The notes below the pieces were generated by a model. The model saw nothing but the letters and a program-made list of their open reading frames with translations, did not search any database and was not told the origin of the DNA. A stretch of 64,000 bases of DNA from Paraphaeosphaeria minitans (lineage: Eukaryota > Ascomycota > Dothideomycetes > Pleosporales > Didymosphaeriaceae). Shown here piece by piece: positions 45,348 through 57,200 of the stretch; within the stretch, counting starts at the first letter, position 1; the number at the start of each line of letters is the position of its first letter. The translations under genes and the position numbers were made by a program. The stretch spans positions 1-64,000 of the forward strand of contig WJXW01000005.1 in NCBI GenBank assembly GCA_015832175.1, read 5' to 3'.

Positions 45348-46028
45348 ATGAACGAGAAGTGGAAGAAAGCTTTCGGAGGGGCCAAGGCTGTGCAGGCGTT
45401 TGACACCCTTGACAGGGGTGGTAGTCAACTGACTGACCCTCGATACGATACTCCAGGACGCGTTGCCCCGCCTAGTGAAGATCCACCTCAACACGTACAG
45501 TATCAGATCTCACAGTACGGTCAAAATGCTTCATACTTCAATGGCCATCCGCAATCCACGGTCTCGCCTCCGTTCGCAGCCAACACGGTGCAGCCACCGG
45601 GGCCATACCAACACTCTTATCAATCCGCTCCACCGCAGCAAGGCTCTCCTCCTGGGCTGAATTATAACCATACGCCGAATCCATCGACGTATGGTGCGCA
45701 TAATGGTACAACAACGATATCGAACTTTAGTACAACAGGGCAAGGCTTCCCATCTCGAATGGGATATCAAAACGCCACTGGACATCCGCCAAGGCAGCAG
45801 GACCGCGCGTTTAATATCGGCAATGGAGCTAACTCGGCGAACTGGAGGAGTGCCGATACACCATACGACCCATACAATCAGCCCAGGGTTGATTATTCGC
45901 AGCGGAGCAATACCATGCATCAAGAAAATTATCAAAAGCACTACGACTCAACGCCAGTACCGCTCTATCGGAGCTTCACCGAACCAAACAATTATGATCA
46001 CAACTGTTCAGATCATCGCAGCCAGTAA
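45348..46028 (+). CDS. Pro/Gln/Asn-rich low-complexity protein, hypothetical
   Basis: An open stretch of 226 codons starts with ATGAACGAGAAG. A short basic N-terminus (MNEKWKKAFGGAKAVQAFD) is followed by about 190 residues dominated by Pro, Gln, Asn, Tyr, Ser and Gly (for example GPYQHSYQSAPPQQGSPPG). No domain is seen and the sequence should be disordered. The stop lies inside CCAGTAAGTTCC, a strong splice donor, so the gene may continue through an intron into sequence after 46030 that I could not resolve. Function is unknown; such regions occur in RNA- or membrane-traffic-associated scaffolds. Confidence 0.55.
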   Translation: MNEKWKKAFGGAKAVQAFDTLDRGGSQLTDPRYDTPGRVAPPSEDPPQHVQYQISQYGQNASYFNGHPQSTVSPPFAANTVQPPGPYQHSYQSAPPQQGSPPGLNYNHTPNPSTYGAHNGTTTISNFSTTGQGFPSRMGYQNATGHPPRQQDRAFNIGNGANSANWRSADTPYDPYNQPRVDYSQRSNTMHQENYQKHYDSTPVPLYRSFTEPNNYDHNCSDHRSQ

Positions 46029-46897
46029 GTTCCTGTACATACCTCCAATCTGTCATAAGGGCTCGGAAGGTGACTGGACGTAGATATGATGGAACATGCG
46101 TCGTCTGCAAACCGCCATATTATCCGTCTTAACGCCAATGCAACCCTGAATGATAAGGTTCAGATATAGCTAGTGAATAGTACCGAAGTGACATTCTGTA
46201 TGGAGAGCGAGGGAGTGGCTTCAACTATGGTAACGCGGACCCAGAGCCGGTGGTTCGCTGTCTTCATCCCGACACGGATCATGCATTATTAATCGTGTAC
46301 GGGTTCGACCTAATGCGCGGGGTTAAATAGTACTGCTGAGGACTCTCTGAATAACTAATAACTTTACAGAAGAAATTAAGGGGTGGCGTGCTGCTCCGCC
46401 AAAACAGCCTAAGACGTGACACCGCAATGCGAAAAATGGGCATGGTTACCTACTTAATAGGTGGTCGCAAGGAAAGGGCCACGAAAAAAAGCGCATACAT
46501 ATTATAGGCGTGTATAGATTTCTGTAGCATTCTAATTCGGCTTCAGAAGAATTGCGATGATCAAAATTGAAGCGACTGACATTGCGCATCGTAAACGGAA
46601 TGAAATTGCTAGATAGCTCATTCCTCCTTGAGCCTAGGGCGGACCTGTTAGGTACATCGCTCCTCCACGCCCTAGAAATGATTCGGACCTACGTGTAGAT
46701 AACCCAGCGTTGCCCCTCATGCCGCCTCCCCCGATACAAACACTTTCCAGGCTCTCCAGTACGTGGTTTTGCCTGCCGCGCCCGATTAACCTCACGCGCA
46801 CCTAGTACGACTCTTATTGAAACCCCAACTGGGTAGACAGACCCATCGCAACCCCACCACGCACCACAAGCTTCACACGTCCTCCAGATTGCCCAAC
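46029..46897. other. Intergenic; possible 3' exon of the preceding gene and GLY1 promoter
   Basis: About 870 bp. No convincing continuation exon is found for the gene ending at 46028. The GLY1 leader is pyrimidine-rich in its last 60 bp. Confidence 0.35.
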
Positions 46898-48088
46898 ATG
46901 TCAGAATTCGCACAGTATACCGCCAAAGGTATCAAGCAAACCTCGAATAATGGCCCTACGCAAGGGGAGATAGCCTGGGGCTCGCAAAAGAACCCAGCCG
47001 CCTACGACTTTCGCTCCGACGTCCACACTACGCCGACAGCCTCGATGCTGAATGCGATCGCGCAATGCTCGCTCCTCGACGATGTCTCAATGGAAGATCC
47101 TACAACACTGTCCCTGGAACGCTTCATTGCCGACCTCACAGGGAAGGAAGACGCGCTGCTTGTGTTGTCAGGCACCATGGGCAACCAGGTCGCGCTTCGA
47201 TCACACCTGACCGCACCGCCGCAAGCGGTAGTATGCGATCGGAGGTGCCACGTCATCCAATATGAGGCTGGAGGTGTAGCGAGTCTAAGCCAGGCCCTGG
47301 TCCAGCCCATTGATGCGAACAACAAAAGGTACATCACCCTTGACGAGGTACAGAGCCATGCAATCATATCAGACGACGTCCACGCGTGCCCTACACGCGT
47401 CATCTCACTCGAGAATACCCTGAATGGAGCGATCATGCCGCTCGCCGAGGTTCGTAGGATATCCGCGTTTGCGCGCGAAAACGGCATCATAATGCACTTG
47501 GATGGGGCACGGCTCTGGGAGGCTGTCGCGGCCGGCGCAGGGACACTCAAGGAGTTTTGCGCTGAGTTCGACAGCGTGAGTCTTTGCTTCAGCAAAGGTC
47601 TTGGATCACCAATTGGCAGCATCATCATTGGCACTAAGGCATTCATCAAGCGCTCCCGTTGGATTCGCAAGTCTATCGGAGGTGGTCTGCGCCAAGCCGG
47701 TGTCGTAGCAGCACCAGCCCGTGTTGCAGTCGAAGAGACCTTCCTCGGTGGCAAGCTTACCAAATCACACGAGAACGCAAAAAAGATCGAGAAGCTGTGG
47801 TCAGATTTGGGCGGTAAGACTTCATATCCTGTCGATACGAACATGGTCTGGCTCGATCTCGAAGGCAGTGGCATAGACTTGAACCGCTTCATTGAATTGG
47901 GTGAACAGTACGGTGTCGTGGTAAGGGCCGGCAGACTTGTGGTGCACTACCAAATCGGAGAAGATGCCATCCAACGCTTGGGCCAACTTTTCGCCGACGC
48001 GCTGAATGGCGAGGCAGGTGATCTGAAGATAGGTCAGGTCGGGCATGACCCCGAAGAGCTGAAGCTCAAGGGTAAAGGCGTTGAGTAG
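46898..48088 (+). CDS. GLY1: L-threonine aldolase (PLP-dependent)
   Basis: A single exon encodes 396 aa. The fold-type I aldolase features run in order: DFRSDVHTTPTASML near the N-terminus, SGTMGNQ (about 91-97, PLP phosphate binding), SLENTLNGAIMP, HLDGARLWEA (about 200-209) and SLCFSKGLGSPIGS with PLP Lys233. The C-terminal domain ends with RLVVHYQI. The enzyme splits threonine into glycine and acetaldehyde in the cytosol. The ATG at 46898 (CCCAACATGTC) is taken over an upstream in-frame ATG (46817), because the 27 extra residues look like translated leader. Confidence 0.92.
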   Translation: MSEFAQYTAKGIKQTSNNGPTQGEIAWGSQKNPAAYDFRSDVHTTPTASMLNAIAQCSLLDDVSMEDPTTLSLERFIADLTGKEDALLVLSGTMGNQVALRSHLTAPPQAVVCDRRCHVIQYEAGGVASLSQALVQPIDANNKRYITLDEVQSHAIISDDVHACPTRVISLENTLNGAIMPLAEVRRISAFARENGIIMHLDGARLWEAVAAGAGTLKEFCAEFDSVSLCFSKGLGSPIGSIIIGTKAFIKRSRWIRKSIGGGLRQAGVVAAPARVAVEETFLGGKLTKSHENAKKIEKLWSDLGGKTSYPVDTNMVWLDLEGSGIDLNRFIELGEQYGVVVRAGRLVVHYQIGEDAIQRLGQLFADALNGEAGDLKIGQVGHDPEELKLKGKGVE

Positions 48089-49323
48089 ACGTGTACGTAC
48101 AAACTCTCGCCATGGCTCGACAAATGCAAAGCTCGCGCAGAACGCCTCAATTAGGCACGAAATCAAGTGGCCACAGTACTCAAAGTAGGCATGAACTAGA
48201 TTGCTCCGGAATGCCCCTCGTTTATTCAGCGGTAGAGTCGTGCGCCGGATACGTCCACGACCGCCGGCTCGGTTTGATAATCTTCTATGCCTTGAGCTGA
48301 AACAGGAGGTGTGTAACAGGCACATAGGAAACCCGTGCACCCACGAACGACGCATCGTACGTCGTCTTTCAGAGTCAAGTAACAGCGTGCGGCCCATTCT
48401 CTCTGGATAGTTGCCATTAACGCCGGTGCCCCTAATTGTGCGAGCGAGCTAGCCCAGTTGGCGATAATCCTGCTCAACACAACTACGGTAGGCACATATC
48501 CTTGCGGTGATGTGTGATATAGGCCAGAGCTCACCATGATGTGACGCGAGATGGATACCAGTTATGGAAACATGCAGAAGGTGAATCGGCATGGAGTGAG
48601 TCATATCTCGAACGGGGTTTTACACTCACAGCACACGGCTACCACGGACGAGATAGCCAAGCACTCGCACACGTACCGAAGCATGCATGTTGGGCCTAGA
48701 GACTAAGGCACATGGATTTGATATCAATGCTGCAATTCTAGATAAGGCTATGGCTCTTGATCTGTTCTGGAACATTGTTAATCTCATTGGCCTGGGTGGT
48801 GTTCTCTGGCTAGCTCCTCTGGTCACTGTTACTCTAGAGGAGATCGAAGGGCTCCAGATATTAGATGAGGCGTTCAACCTTCTTTTTGAACTTACGGGAA
48901 AACCACAAGTGGGAGGCAGGCGCTGCATAATTGTCTTGTAGCTACCCAGTTGCATTAAGCATTCATTTGGGAAAAATTCACCAGTTGAAACTATGATACT
49001 AATAGAAATGAATCTGTTTTCAACTGTTAAAACCTTTCTCAGAAAGGAGGCACCCAAAAGCCGTGACGATAGTAGTAGCGATGACGGCGCTCAGCTTTAG
49101 AGACGCAAGTTTGTTTTACTGTCACCTGGATTGTCGCGCATATACAGAGTAGCAGGATATCTTTGGGATGTCCAGTCAAGTGACAAGTCATTTCTCGGCG
49201 TCCTGAAATCTTTAGGTCTTGAATGGATAATCAACACACCAGCATGCACGCACAAAGAATCCAATCACGGCGGAATAGTATAGATAAACATTTAAACAGA
49301 GGTGATCTGGAACAGATAGGATG
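48089..49323. other. Intergenic with one unassigned plus-strand ORF
   Basis: An 84-codon plus-strand stretch at 48687-48941 contains a hydrophobic segment (WNIVNLIGLGGVLWLAPLV) after a short N-terminus. A CTTTCTCAG acceptor near 49042 and a following KEAPKSRDDSSSDDG-like frame to TAG near 49100 might be a second exon. No family is recognised, so it is not called as a gene. Confidence 0.3.
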
Positions 49324-50875
49324 TCACATTCCCCTCAACTCTTCCTCGATCTTCGCCCAAGCTGGTCGTAGTAGTATTCCAGTGATCCATTGATTGCCAC
49401 CATGATCTTGACCTAATACCATGATGAAGTTCCGTGCCGCTGGATTCGGTTTCAGGGCTGCGGCATGATGGTATACAATAGTGCCAGGTGGATTAATTCG
49501 AGAAGGTCCGGTTTCCCCCTCTTTGAGAACTGCATCACCGAAATCGACTGCATGGATCAGGTCGGCTCGAGACCAGTTGGTATAGGGCATGAGCAAAGCA
49601 TCAGGGTCTCCGCATATCATTGAAACTGGATCAACGCGTCCTGGTGGTTGTTTTCGGAGCTCACGAAGGTTCGCGAGTATCTGAGCTTCAGTAGCTTGTT
49701 CTACCAGATGTTGCCGATTCAGCCGTGCGATAGGACCCAAGGGTCCGATCGCAATTGAATGCTCCACAAATGTGAAAGCAGCCACGACCATGTTTTGGAC
49801 AAACAGGCCTGGCGCATCAACTAGCGAGCGAAGTCGAAGGCGGGCATTGATTGCGTGTACTGCAGTTATTGACCGAGGTTTTGGCAAAGCTGAAGCTACT
49901 GCTCGCATCGTCCAAGCTGTGAGTACATCTCCTTCGCTGACTTCTTCTTCTGGTCGAAGCTCTGTCCGAGCCTCGAGTCGTAGATTGGCAACTGTATCCT
50001 TGGGTAGAAAGATTGTCCGAGTCTCTGCAGTCCTGTACCAGAACAGGTCCCAGACGAAGTTCATCAAAACCTTCACTAACGCCCATGTCTTCATGATCTG
50101 AGGTTTCAGGACGTATTCCTCCCTCAACGTCTCAGATTGATCGGCAGCTTTGATTAAAAAGTCCTCTTTAGCACCAAGCATGGGTGGTACTTCGGACATT
50201 CTTCCTGCCAGCACGAGAGACCAGGCGCGCAGCAAGGCCTGCTGACCCATGACGTCCATCAAGGTGTGCGGCCAAGAAAGTCCAACGAGGGTACCATTCT
50301 GGAATGATGTGATGTGAAGTGATATCATCGGTACATCCCCTGCAAGGTAGTGGTCGAGGGTTTCTGGTGCACCTGGCGGAGCAGCGAATTCTCGAAATTC
50401 TTCCGGCGCTGGGTGTAGACCTGGCTTTTCGGAAGCTTTGGGCAGTCTTCCTGCAAGAGGGTGATCCTCTATAGGGATGTTATATGACTGGCTCGTGAAT
50501 GATACAGGCGGACGTTCGGCTGTATAGATTCGTGGCGTATAAATTTCGAGCTGTCCCTGTCCCTAGGGTCCCACAATTAGAATAACTTTACACCAGGTGG
50601 CGGCTCCAGATACCTACCTTCACTTTCTGTCTGAGCCGACCACCAGCCTTTCTCCAGTCCCCTCTTTCCAGAAGAGTGACGAGTGATTTGTGAAGTTTGT
50701 CCTTGTCCAATACATCGTTGAAGCGCATTGTCCATGATGTGACAAGTATCTCATTTCTCCCCGGGTCGTCAAAAGTATGCACTGGATAAACATCGTCCTC
50801 AATTGCCGCAGAGTGTGCAGTTCTGGTTGGAGGCTCCGCTGGCGATGCGCCAAGGATGTACTGTAGAAAGCTCAT
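49324..50875 (-). CDS. BAHD-type (transferase-family) acyltransferase
   Basis: Two exons (50875-50618, 50562-49324) with a 55-nt intron (GTAGGT..CTAG, phase 0) encode 498 aa. The catalytic HxxxD motif is HTLMD (in LSWPHTLMDVMG). The second BAHD motif is present only as a VDFGDAVL-like DFG variant near the C-terminus. LRQKVKGQGQLEIYTPRIYTAERPPVSF is formed across the splice, as in fungal members. Such enzymes move acyl groups from CoA thioesters to hydroxyl or amino acceptors in secondary metabolism or detoxification. No PKS, NRPS or terpene synthase is nearby in the window, so the substrate is unknown. Confidence 0.82.
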
Positions 50876-51728
50876 ATCGGAGACTATATGTATCAGGCCC
50901 GAGAATTTCGAGAAGTGTAAGCTCGTTACTGACCGTCCGCAACTCTAGTCAATTATTCGAACCGACACGCCTTATTAGTGCTGGAGCAGTCCACATTCCA
51001 AGTCAATGCAGGTAAAGAATGTATGGAATCTCCCATTCATCTTGGCATAGATGAGGAATGCGAATGGTATGTAACCTCAAACACACAGGGAATCGATTGA
51101 AACCCGAGTGTGATCATCAAGGGTGGACCAAACAACAGGAAGCGCCAAAAGACACGAGTAGGGACTGCTTTGTTTTGCTTAATTCTGACCCTTAGCATCG
51201 CTAATGGCACAAAACTCGCGGATCGGTATAAAGATCTGCAGACAACTAGCGCTCGTAGTGCGGGTGTCAAGGGAATTGGTCATCTCTTTGGATGATAAAG
51301 CGCCGGGCTGGATTTGATACTGTATGAGTGCTACGTCCGGCTGTGCAGCAGGCTTCGCAAGTTGTAGGGTACATGAACCATCTGGAGCATGCTGGAATTT
51401 ACAACTAGGACGAGATGGTTGTTCAAAAGGCATATGCCGAGAGTTAGTGCCTTTAACACTTCAACGGGGCAGACGGTCCGGAAGTGAGAGACACGTCGGC
51501 GGCTCTCGGTTGACCGGAAGCATTTGCTCGATGATTTCTGTGACGTCATTCATACGGTACCTACCCGCGGTCATCGTTGGGACCTGCTCTCGCTTTTTGA
51601 TCTTCTTCGAAAAAAAAAAGCTGCCTGACTTTCGCGGAGCACCGACTGCTTTAGTGCGGCGCAGCAGCCTTGGAGATTTGGTGATGAGTGCAGGATGTCC
51701 TGGCTCGTGCGCTGCTGCTGCCGCGGCA

Positions 51729-51755
51729 CTAGGTAGGTACCTACCTACCTACCTA
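51729..51755. repeat. Palindromic microsatellite TAGGTAGGTACCTACCTA
   Basis: GGTA units on the left and TACC units on the right form a near-perfect inverted repeat centred on GTAC. Related GGTA runs occur at 23345-23360, 51947-51967 and 62788-62799. Confidence 0.75.
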
Positions 51756-52716
51756 CACAGTGGGTAGGCATCCGTGCTGGAGATAGCAACAAAACATAGG
51801 TAATGGCTTTCGATCAGTGGCCAAAATTGCCCTTCTTGTATGACCTGTACTTTAATGGGCATTTGTTACCTGCCATAAACCCCGTCTTTCTCGTTGCTTC
51901 GTGAGCGAATTTACATTGAATTCAGCGCAACCCTGCACTATCGATAGGTACCTAGGTAGGTAGGTATGATCTTTGTTCTAGCTTTTTCGCATGAGCTGGA
52001 CAGCAGCCCAGTCATAGCTGTGGAGATGGCATGATTTCACGAGGTTGACTTATCAAAGTGCCAGAATCACACAGACGCATGCGCAAGGTTTTGTAGCGTA
52101 CTGGATTTCAAAGTCCATACGTGGGATCTTGCCGAACCATATATGATTCTGCCCTCCAATGAATCTCGCTACGGGCACGAGACATAATGATTATGATTAA
52201 ATCGCGCCTAAGGCACTATACTCTCACCTCGGACTTCAAGAAGAAGGTTATGAGGCAAAATCGTCTGAAGACTGCGTTGTCACGATAAGAGAGTGACCCG
52301 TACCCATGCTACCGAATCACTGGAAGTGGTCGAGTACAAGTGCATGAAGACTGTGTAATCCAGCTAAAAGAGATTCAGGGTCCCAGATCATTTCATGCAA
52401 GCATAACGTAGACCGCTACTTGCCATATGACTTGCAGGGTATGCCGTCATGATGAAACAAGAGCGCTATACCCGTAACATTGATGGAAACGGGACGTCGT
52501 GGTATCGTAATAGCTTCTAGACTGTTCGAAGGCTCGCGCTTTCATCAACACCGAAATTCTCTGAGCCTACTATTTATTGACCAAGAAAGTGACCCATGAA
52601 GGGGATTCGATTTGTGATCAGTCGATCCGGTTGTAGTACCTACATGATAGACGAAGTATCACGATATAATTAGACGAATTGTTGATAATGAGCCGAGCAC
52701 TGACTCCACAAGCACC

Positions 52717-53277
52717 TCAGTTCTCCACCCGAAATCCTTCGCCGCCAATTACTATTTCCCATTCCGTTCTTTCGACTTTACTGCCCAAATCATTCCGATC
52801 TTCTTGTCTTTCCCGTCTCCCCACCACTAAGCTGTCGTTTCTAACTTGTCTACATCCATAGCTTTTTTTTAGTCTTTCCCGTTCCAGACCATCGACCCCA
52901 TGAACGATGGGCCTTCTAATTGTTGTTGCATTTCCATACCCATCCAGCAGCCTACCACTACGTACAATACGCCATGGCTGTGGTCGGAAGGGTGGCTCGT
53001 AGGATGCTCCCCGATTAAACGCCAATTGGAATTTCTTGGACTGTTGCCCAAATTGTAGTACTAAGATGTAAGTGGGTGAGGCGAGAACCGAAGTGTAGCC
53101 TGTCATGTTTCCGAACTTGACCGTGGATGGGGGCGAATTGCTAAGGTCCAGAATTGGATAGGCACCAGTGTTCATCAATCGACTGAAAGCCTCAGGCGAA
53201 TCATGCGGTACGAGAATAGTCAAACATTGTGATGCATGCGATGTCGGAGCGAAGATAATGGTCGGGGGCTCCTTTGC
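52717..53277 (-). pseudogene. Unidentified minus-strand reading frame, possibly a decayed gene
   Basis: An open stretch from 53277 to 52717 has no good ATG at its 5' side. It includes PPTIIFAPTSHASQCLTILV, ILDLSNSPPSTVKF and GYTSVLASPTYILVLQFGQQSKKFQLAF, then becomes charged and low in resemblance to real protein after about residue 115. An alternative frame upstream (YIIIQRVLLQYTPTVG) suggests a frameshift or an exon. I do not recognise a family. Confidence 0.25.
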
Positions 53278-54255
53278 CTACTGTAGGTGTGTATTGAAGA
53301 AGCACTCTCTGGATAATGATGTAACCGTCGGACTTTGAGGGTACTCATAATCTAACTAATAACCATCTATCAACCTTGCAGACCGCACCCAAAACTCCCG
53401 ACATAATCTTTAATGTACGCATCTCTACACCATTACATTATTCAATGTGTGATCATGTTGGGGTTGCACGAAATGAGACGCGGCGCACTTTACACCGAGA
53501 CACGATGTAAGCTGGGCGAGAGCAACAGCGATTGCGCATGGTTCGCAGATGATAAGTCCAAGCTCGGGAAGGTGCTTGAACAGCTGTAGGAAGATCTCCA
53601 TGTCGCGTAAAAAAAGATGGAAACGTTCAGTGATGCGTCCTGCTGATTACTCTTCACATTCCACGCTAAACTAATCATTCTGAAAACTAATCACATCAAC
53701 TAAACCCCCTAAATCCAAAGCATCCAAATTCCTCGACCTCCCAACTAATCACGTCCAGCCAACATTCTGCAATCGGTCCTTCCAGCCGACTCCCCTGCGC
53801 ACGCACTCCTCGGTAATTTATGTTCAACCGCATCCCGGCGTCATGCGGTCTGTCTTCCCTCCGATCAGAAGAGCCTCAGAGTCGGGCTGACCTAGGCCGC
53901 TGCTGAATAAGGCTGCAAAGGGTCGTTACGGCCGTATTCTGTCTGTGGTGCTCTGTGCACAATGTGGAGCGGCGGAGAAGTATCAGGCCGGCCAAGGAAA
54001 TTGTGAGAGTCGACTACGGTGAGATAATCGATGGCTCTGAAATGTTGGAATGGCGTTTTGGTAATCTGGTTCAGTATACCAATGTACAGATTTTGCGGCT
54101 CTGCTTTCCTACATAAAACTTCATGTTCAACATCAGCGATCTCTTCATTCCACTAAATCGTACATCTCCTTGCAGTCTCTCCAATTTTCTTTCTCAACCG
54201 TCAATTCCTTACCTTATAGACCTATTGCAACGACTCCCACGAGCCAGCAGTCATA

Positions 54256-57200
54256 ATGTCGGACTACGACTCTACCCCCGAACAATCCGAAGGGACCCTG
54301 ATGAAGGAGGAGAACAACAACTACAACGACAACAACGATAACACAAGCGATTCACGGTACATCCTAGACGAAGTTCAAAAGATCAAGCGATGGAACGAGT
54401 CGGACGGCGGAAAGCCGAAGAAACTCGGTGTGACATGGCAAAACCTCACAGTTCGCGGCATCAGCAGCGACGCCGCCTTCAATGAAAACGTCATCTCGCA
54501 ATTCAACCCCTTCGGCAAGAGCGCGAGCAAGAACGCGCCGATGAAAACCATCATCGACAATTCCTCCGGCTGCGTGAAGCCCGGGGAAATGCTCTTAGTT
54601 CTGGGCCGTCCTGGCGCGGGTTGCACATCCCTATTAAGCATGCTTTCGAACCACCGCCTGGGCTACGCCGAGGTTAACGGCGATGTGCACTTTGGATCAA
54701 TGACTGCGGATGAAGCGCAGGACTACCGGGGCCAGATCATCATGAATACCGAGGAGGAGGTATTCTTTCCTACGCTGACGGTGGGCGATACGATTGACTT
54801 TGCGACAAGAATGAAGGTTCCGTACCATCTACCGCCGGATATTGAGAGCGAAAAGGAGTACGCGAGGTTGTACAAGGATTTTCTCTTGAAGAGCCTAGGC
54901 ATTGAGCATACGCATGATAGTAAGGTTGGCGATGCATATATCCGTGGTGTATCGGGGGGCGAGCGCAAGCGTGTATCAATCCTGGAGTGTCTTGCGACGC
55001 AAGGAAGTGTTTTCTGCTGGTGAGTTGCCCCAAAACATGAAACAAACCTTTCCTAACCATGCCTTCTCACACACAGGGATAACTCCACCCGCGGCCTCGA
55101 CGCCAGCACAGCTCTCGACTGGGCAAAGGCCATGCGAGCCATGACGGACGTCCTCGGCCTCACCACCATCGCAACCCTCTATCAAGCCGGCAACGGCATC
55201 TTCGAGCTATTCGACAAAGTACTCGTCCTTGACGAGGGCAAGCAGATCTACTACGGCCCACGAGAAGGCGCAGTACCCTTCATGGAAGACCTCGGCTTCG
55301 TGTGCGATCCAGCAGCCAATCAGGCAGATTTTCTGACTGGTGTGACCGTCCCCACCGAACGTGTCATTAAAGAGGGCTTTGGGCATAGGTTTCCACGGAA
55401 TGCAGATGATATTGTCGCTGCCTACGATCAGTCGAGTATCAAGGCCCACATGATGAAGGAGTGCGATTACCATGAGAGCGACGAGGCGAAGAAGAACACA
55501 GTAGAGTTCAAGGAGATGGAGGCTAAGAACAAGCACAAACACCTTCCCAAGAATGCTCCCGTGACAGCTAGTATCCCGACGCAAGTCAAGGTTGCTGTAA
55601 AGCGGCAGTTTAAGATTCTGTGGGGTGACAAGTCGACCCTGATCGTGAAGCAGGCTTCTACCGTAGTGCAATCGCTGATCGCTGGATCCCTTTTCGTAAG
55701 TACCTTTCCATCATCTTCTTTTTGGGTATAGGCTGACTCGATACGCAGTATAACGCTCCAAACACATCTGTAGGCCTTTTCCTCAAAGGCGGCGCACTCT
55801 TTTTCACGCTACTCTACCCAGCTCTCATCGCCCTATCCGAAGTGACAGACTCCTTCACAGGCCGACCCGTGTTGGCCAAACATCGATCCTTCGCTCTACA
55901 TTACCCAGCTGCGTTCGTAGTAGCTCAGATCGCTATCGATATCCCGATTATGATGTTTCAGACCTCCCACTTTGGTATCGTGCTATACTTCATGGTTGGC
56001 CTGAAGACCACAGCTAGGGCCTTCTTTAGCTACTGGCTTATCAGCTTCACATCGGCGATGACTATGACAGCCATGTTCCGAATGATCGGCGCAGCCTTTC
56101 CCACTTTTGACGCGGCGACGAAGGCATCGGGCCTTGCAATTACTGGCTTTTTCTCGTATATGGGATATGTGATCAAAAAGCCTGACATGAAGCCATGGCT
56201 TGTGTGGATCTACTGGATCAATCCTTTATCGTACGGATTTGAGGCTCTTCTCGGCATTGAGTTCCATGACCAGAACATTCCATGCGTTGGACCCTATCTC
56301 ATCCCAACCGGTCCTGGTTACACTTCTGGAGAAGGCGGTGCGTCCTGCGCAGGCGTCGGCGGAGCCCGTGTCGGGGTGACCAGCGTCTCAGGCGACGACT
56401 ATCTCAACAGCATGTCTTTCAGCCACGGTCACGTCTGGCGCAACTTCGGTATCCTCTGCGCGTGGTGGGTCTTCTTTGTCATCACCACGATGATCTTTAC
56501 TTCCAGGTGGAAGCAAGTCGGCGAGGGGGGAACTGGTCTCCTCATCCCGCGTGAGAAAGAAAAGTTGACGAAGCACATTCTCCCTAAGGACGAAGAGTCG
56601 CAACCTGTTGAGAAGGCACGAAAGGATTCAATCTCAGAGAAGTCAGATGAGACTCTCACCACCCAACTAATCCGCAACACCAGTGTCTTCACCTGGAGGA
56701 ACCTGACGTATACTGTCAAGACTCCCTCTGGAGACCGTGTCCTCCTCGACAACGTGGAAGGTTTCGTCCGACCCGGTATGCTTGGTGCATTGATGGGCTC
56801 TTCGGGAGCTGGCAAGACCACCTTGCTCGACGTCCTCGCTCAACGCAAGACCGATGGTACTATCCACGGATCTGTTATGGTCGATGGTCGTCCTCTCCCT
56901 GTATCCTTTCAAAGGTCTGCTGGCTATGTCGAGCAAATGGACATTCACGAGCCGCTATGTACGGTCCGAGAAGCCCTCGAATTCTCCGCACTGCTGCGCC
57001 AGTCAGGGCGCGATGTTTCGCGCTCGGAGGAGCTCCGCTATGTCGACACGATCATTGATCTGCTTCAACTTCAAGATATCGAGCATACCCTTATCGGACG
57101 CCCTGGTGCAGGACTCTCTGTCGAACAGCGCAAACGTCTTACTATCGGTGTTGAGCTTGTTGCGAAGCCCAGCGTTCTCATATTCCTTGACGAGCCAACG

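Larger units (their letters stand above)
50876..54255. other. Long intergenic region (3.4 kb) with palindromic GGTA repeats
   Basis: Contains the acyltransferase promoter on the left and the ABC transporter promoter with a CT-rich leader on the right. Palindromic GGTA/TACC repeats occur at 51729-51755 and 51947-51967. One unassigned minus-strand stretch is listed separately. Nothing else is recognised. Confidence 0.4.

Noticed and set aside
46271..46325. GGGTTCGACC, considered as a tRNA T-loop
   Set aside because: The flanking bases do not form a T-stem and no acceptor, D- or anticodon arms could be folded around it.
47002..47892. A 296-codon open frame antisense to threonine aldolase
   Set aside because: It lies wholly within the GLY1 coding region on the opposite strand and shows no family features; it is a codon-bias shadow.
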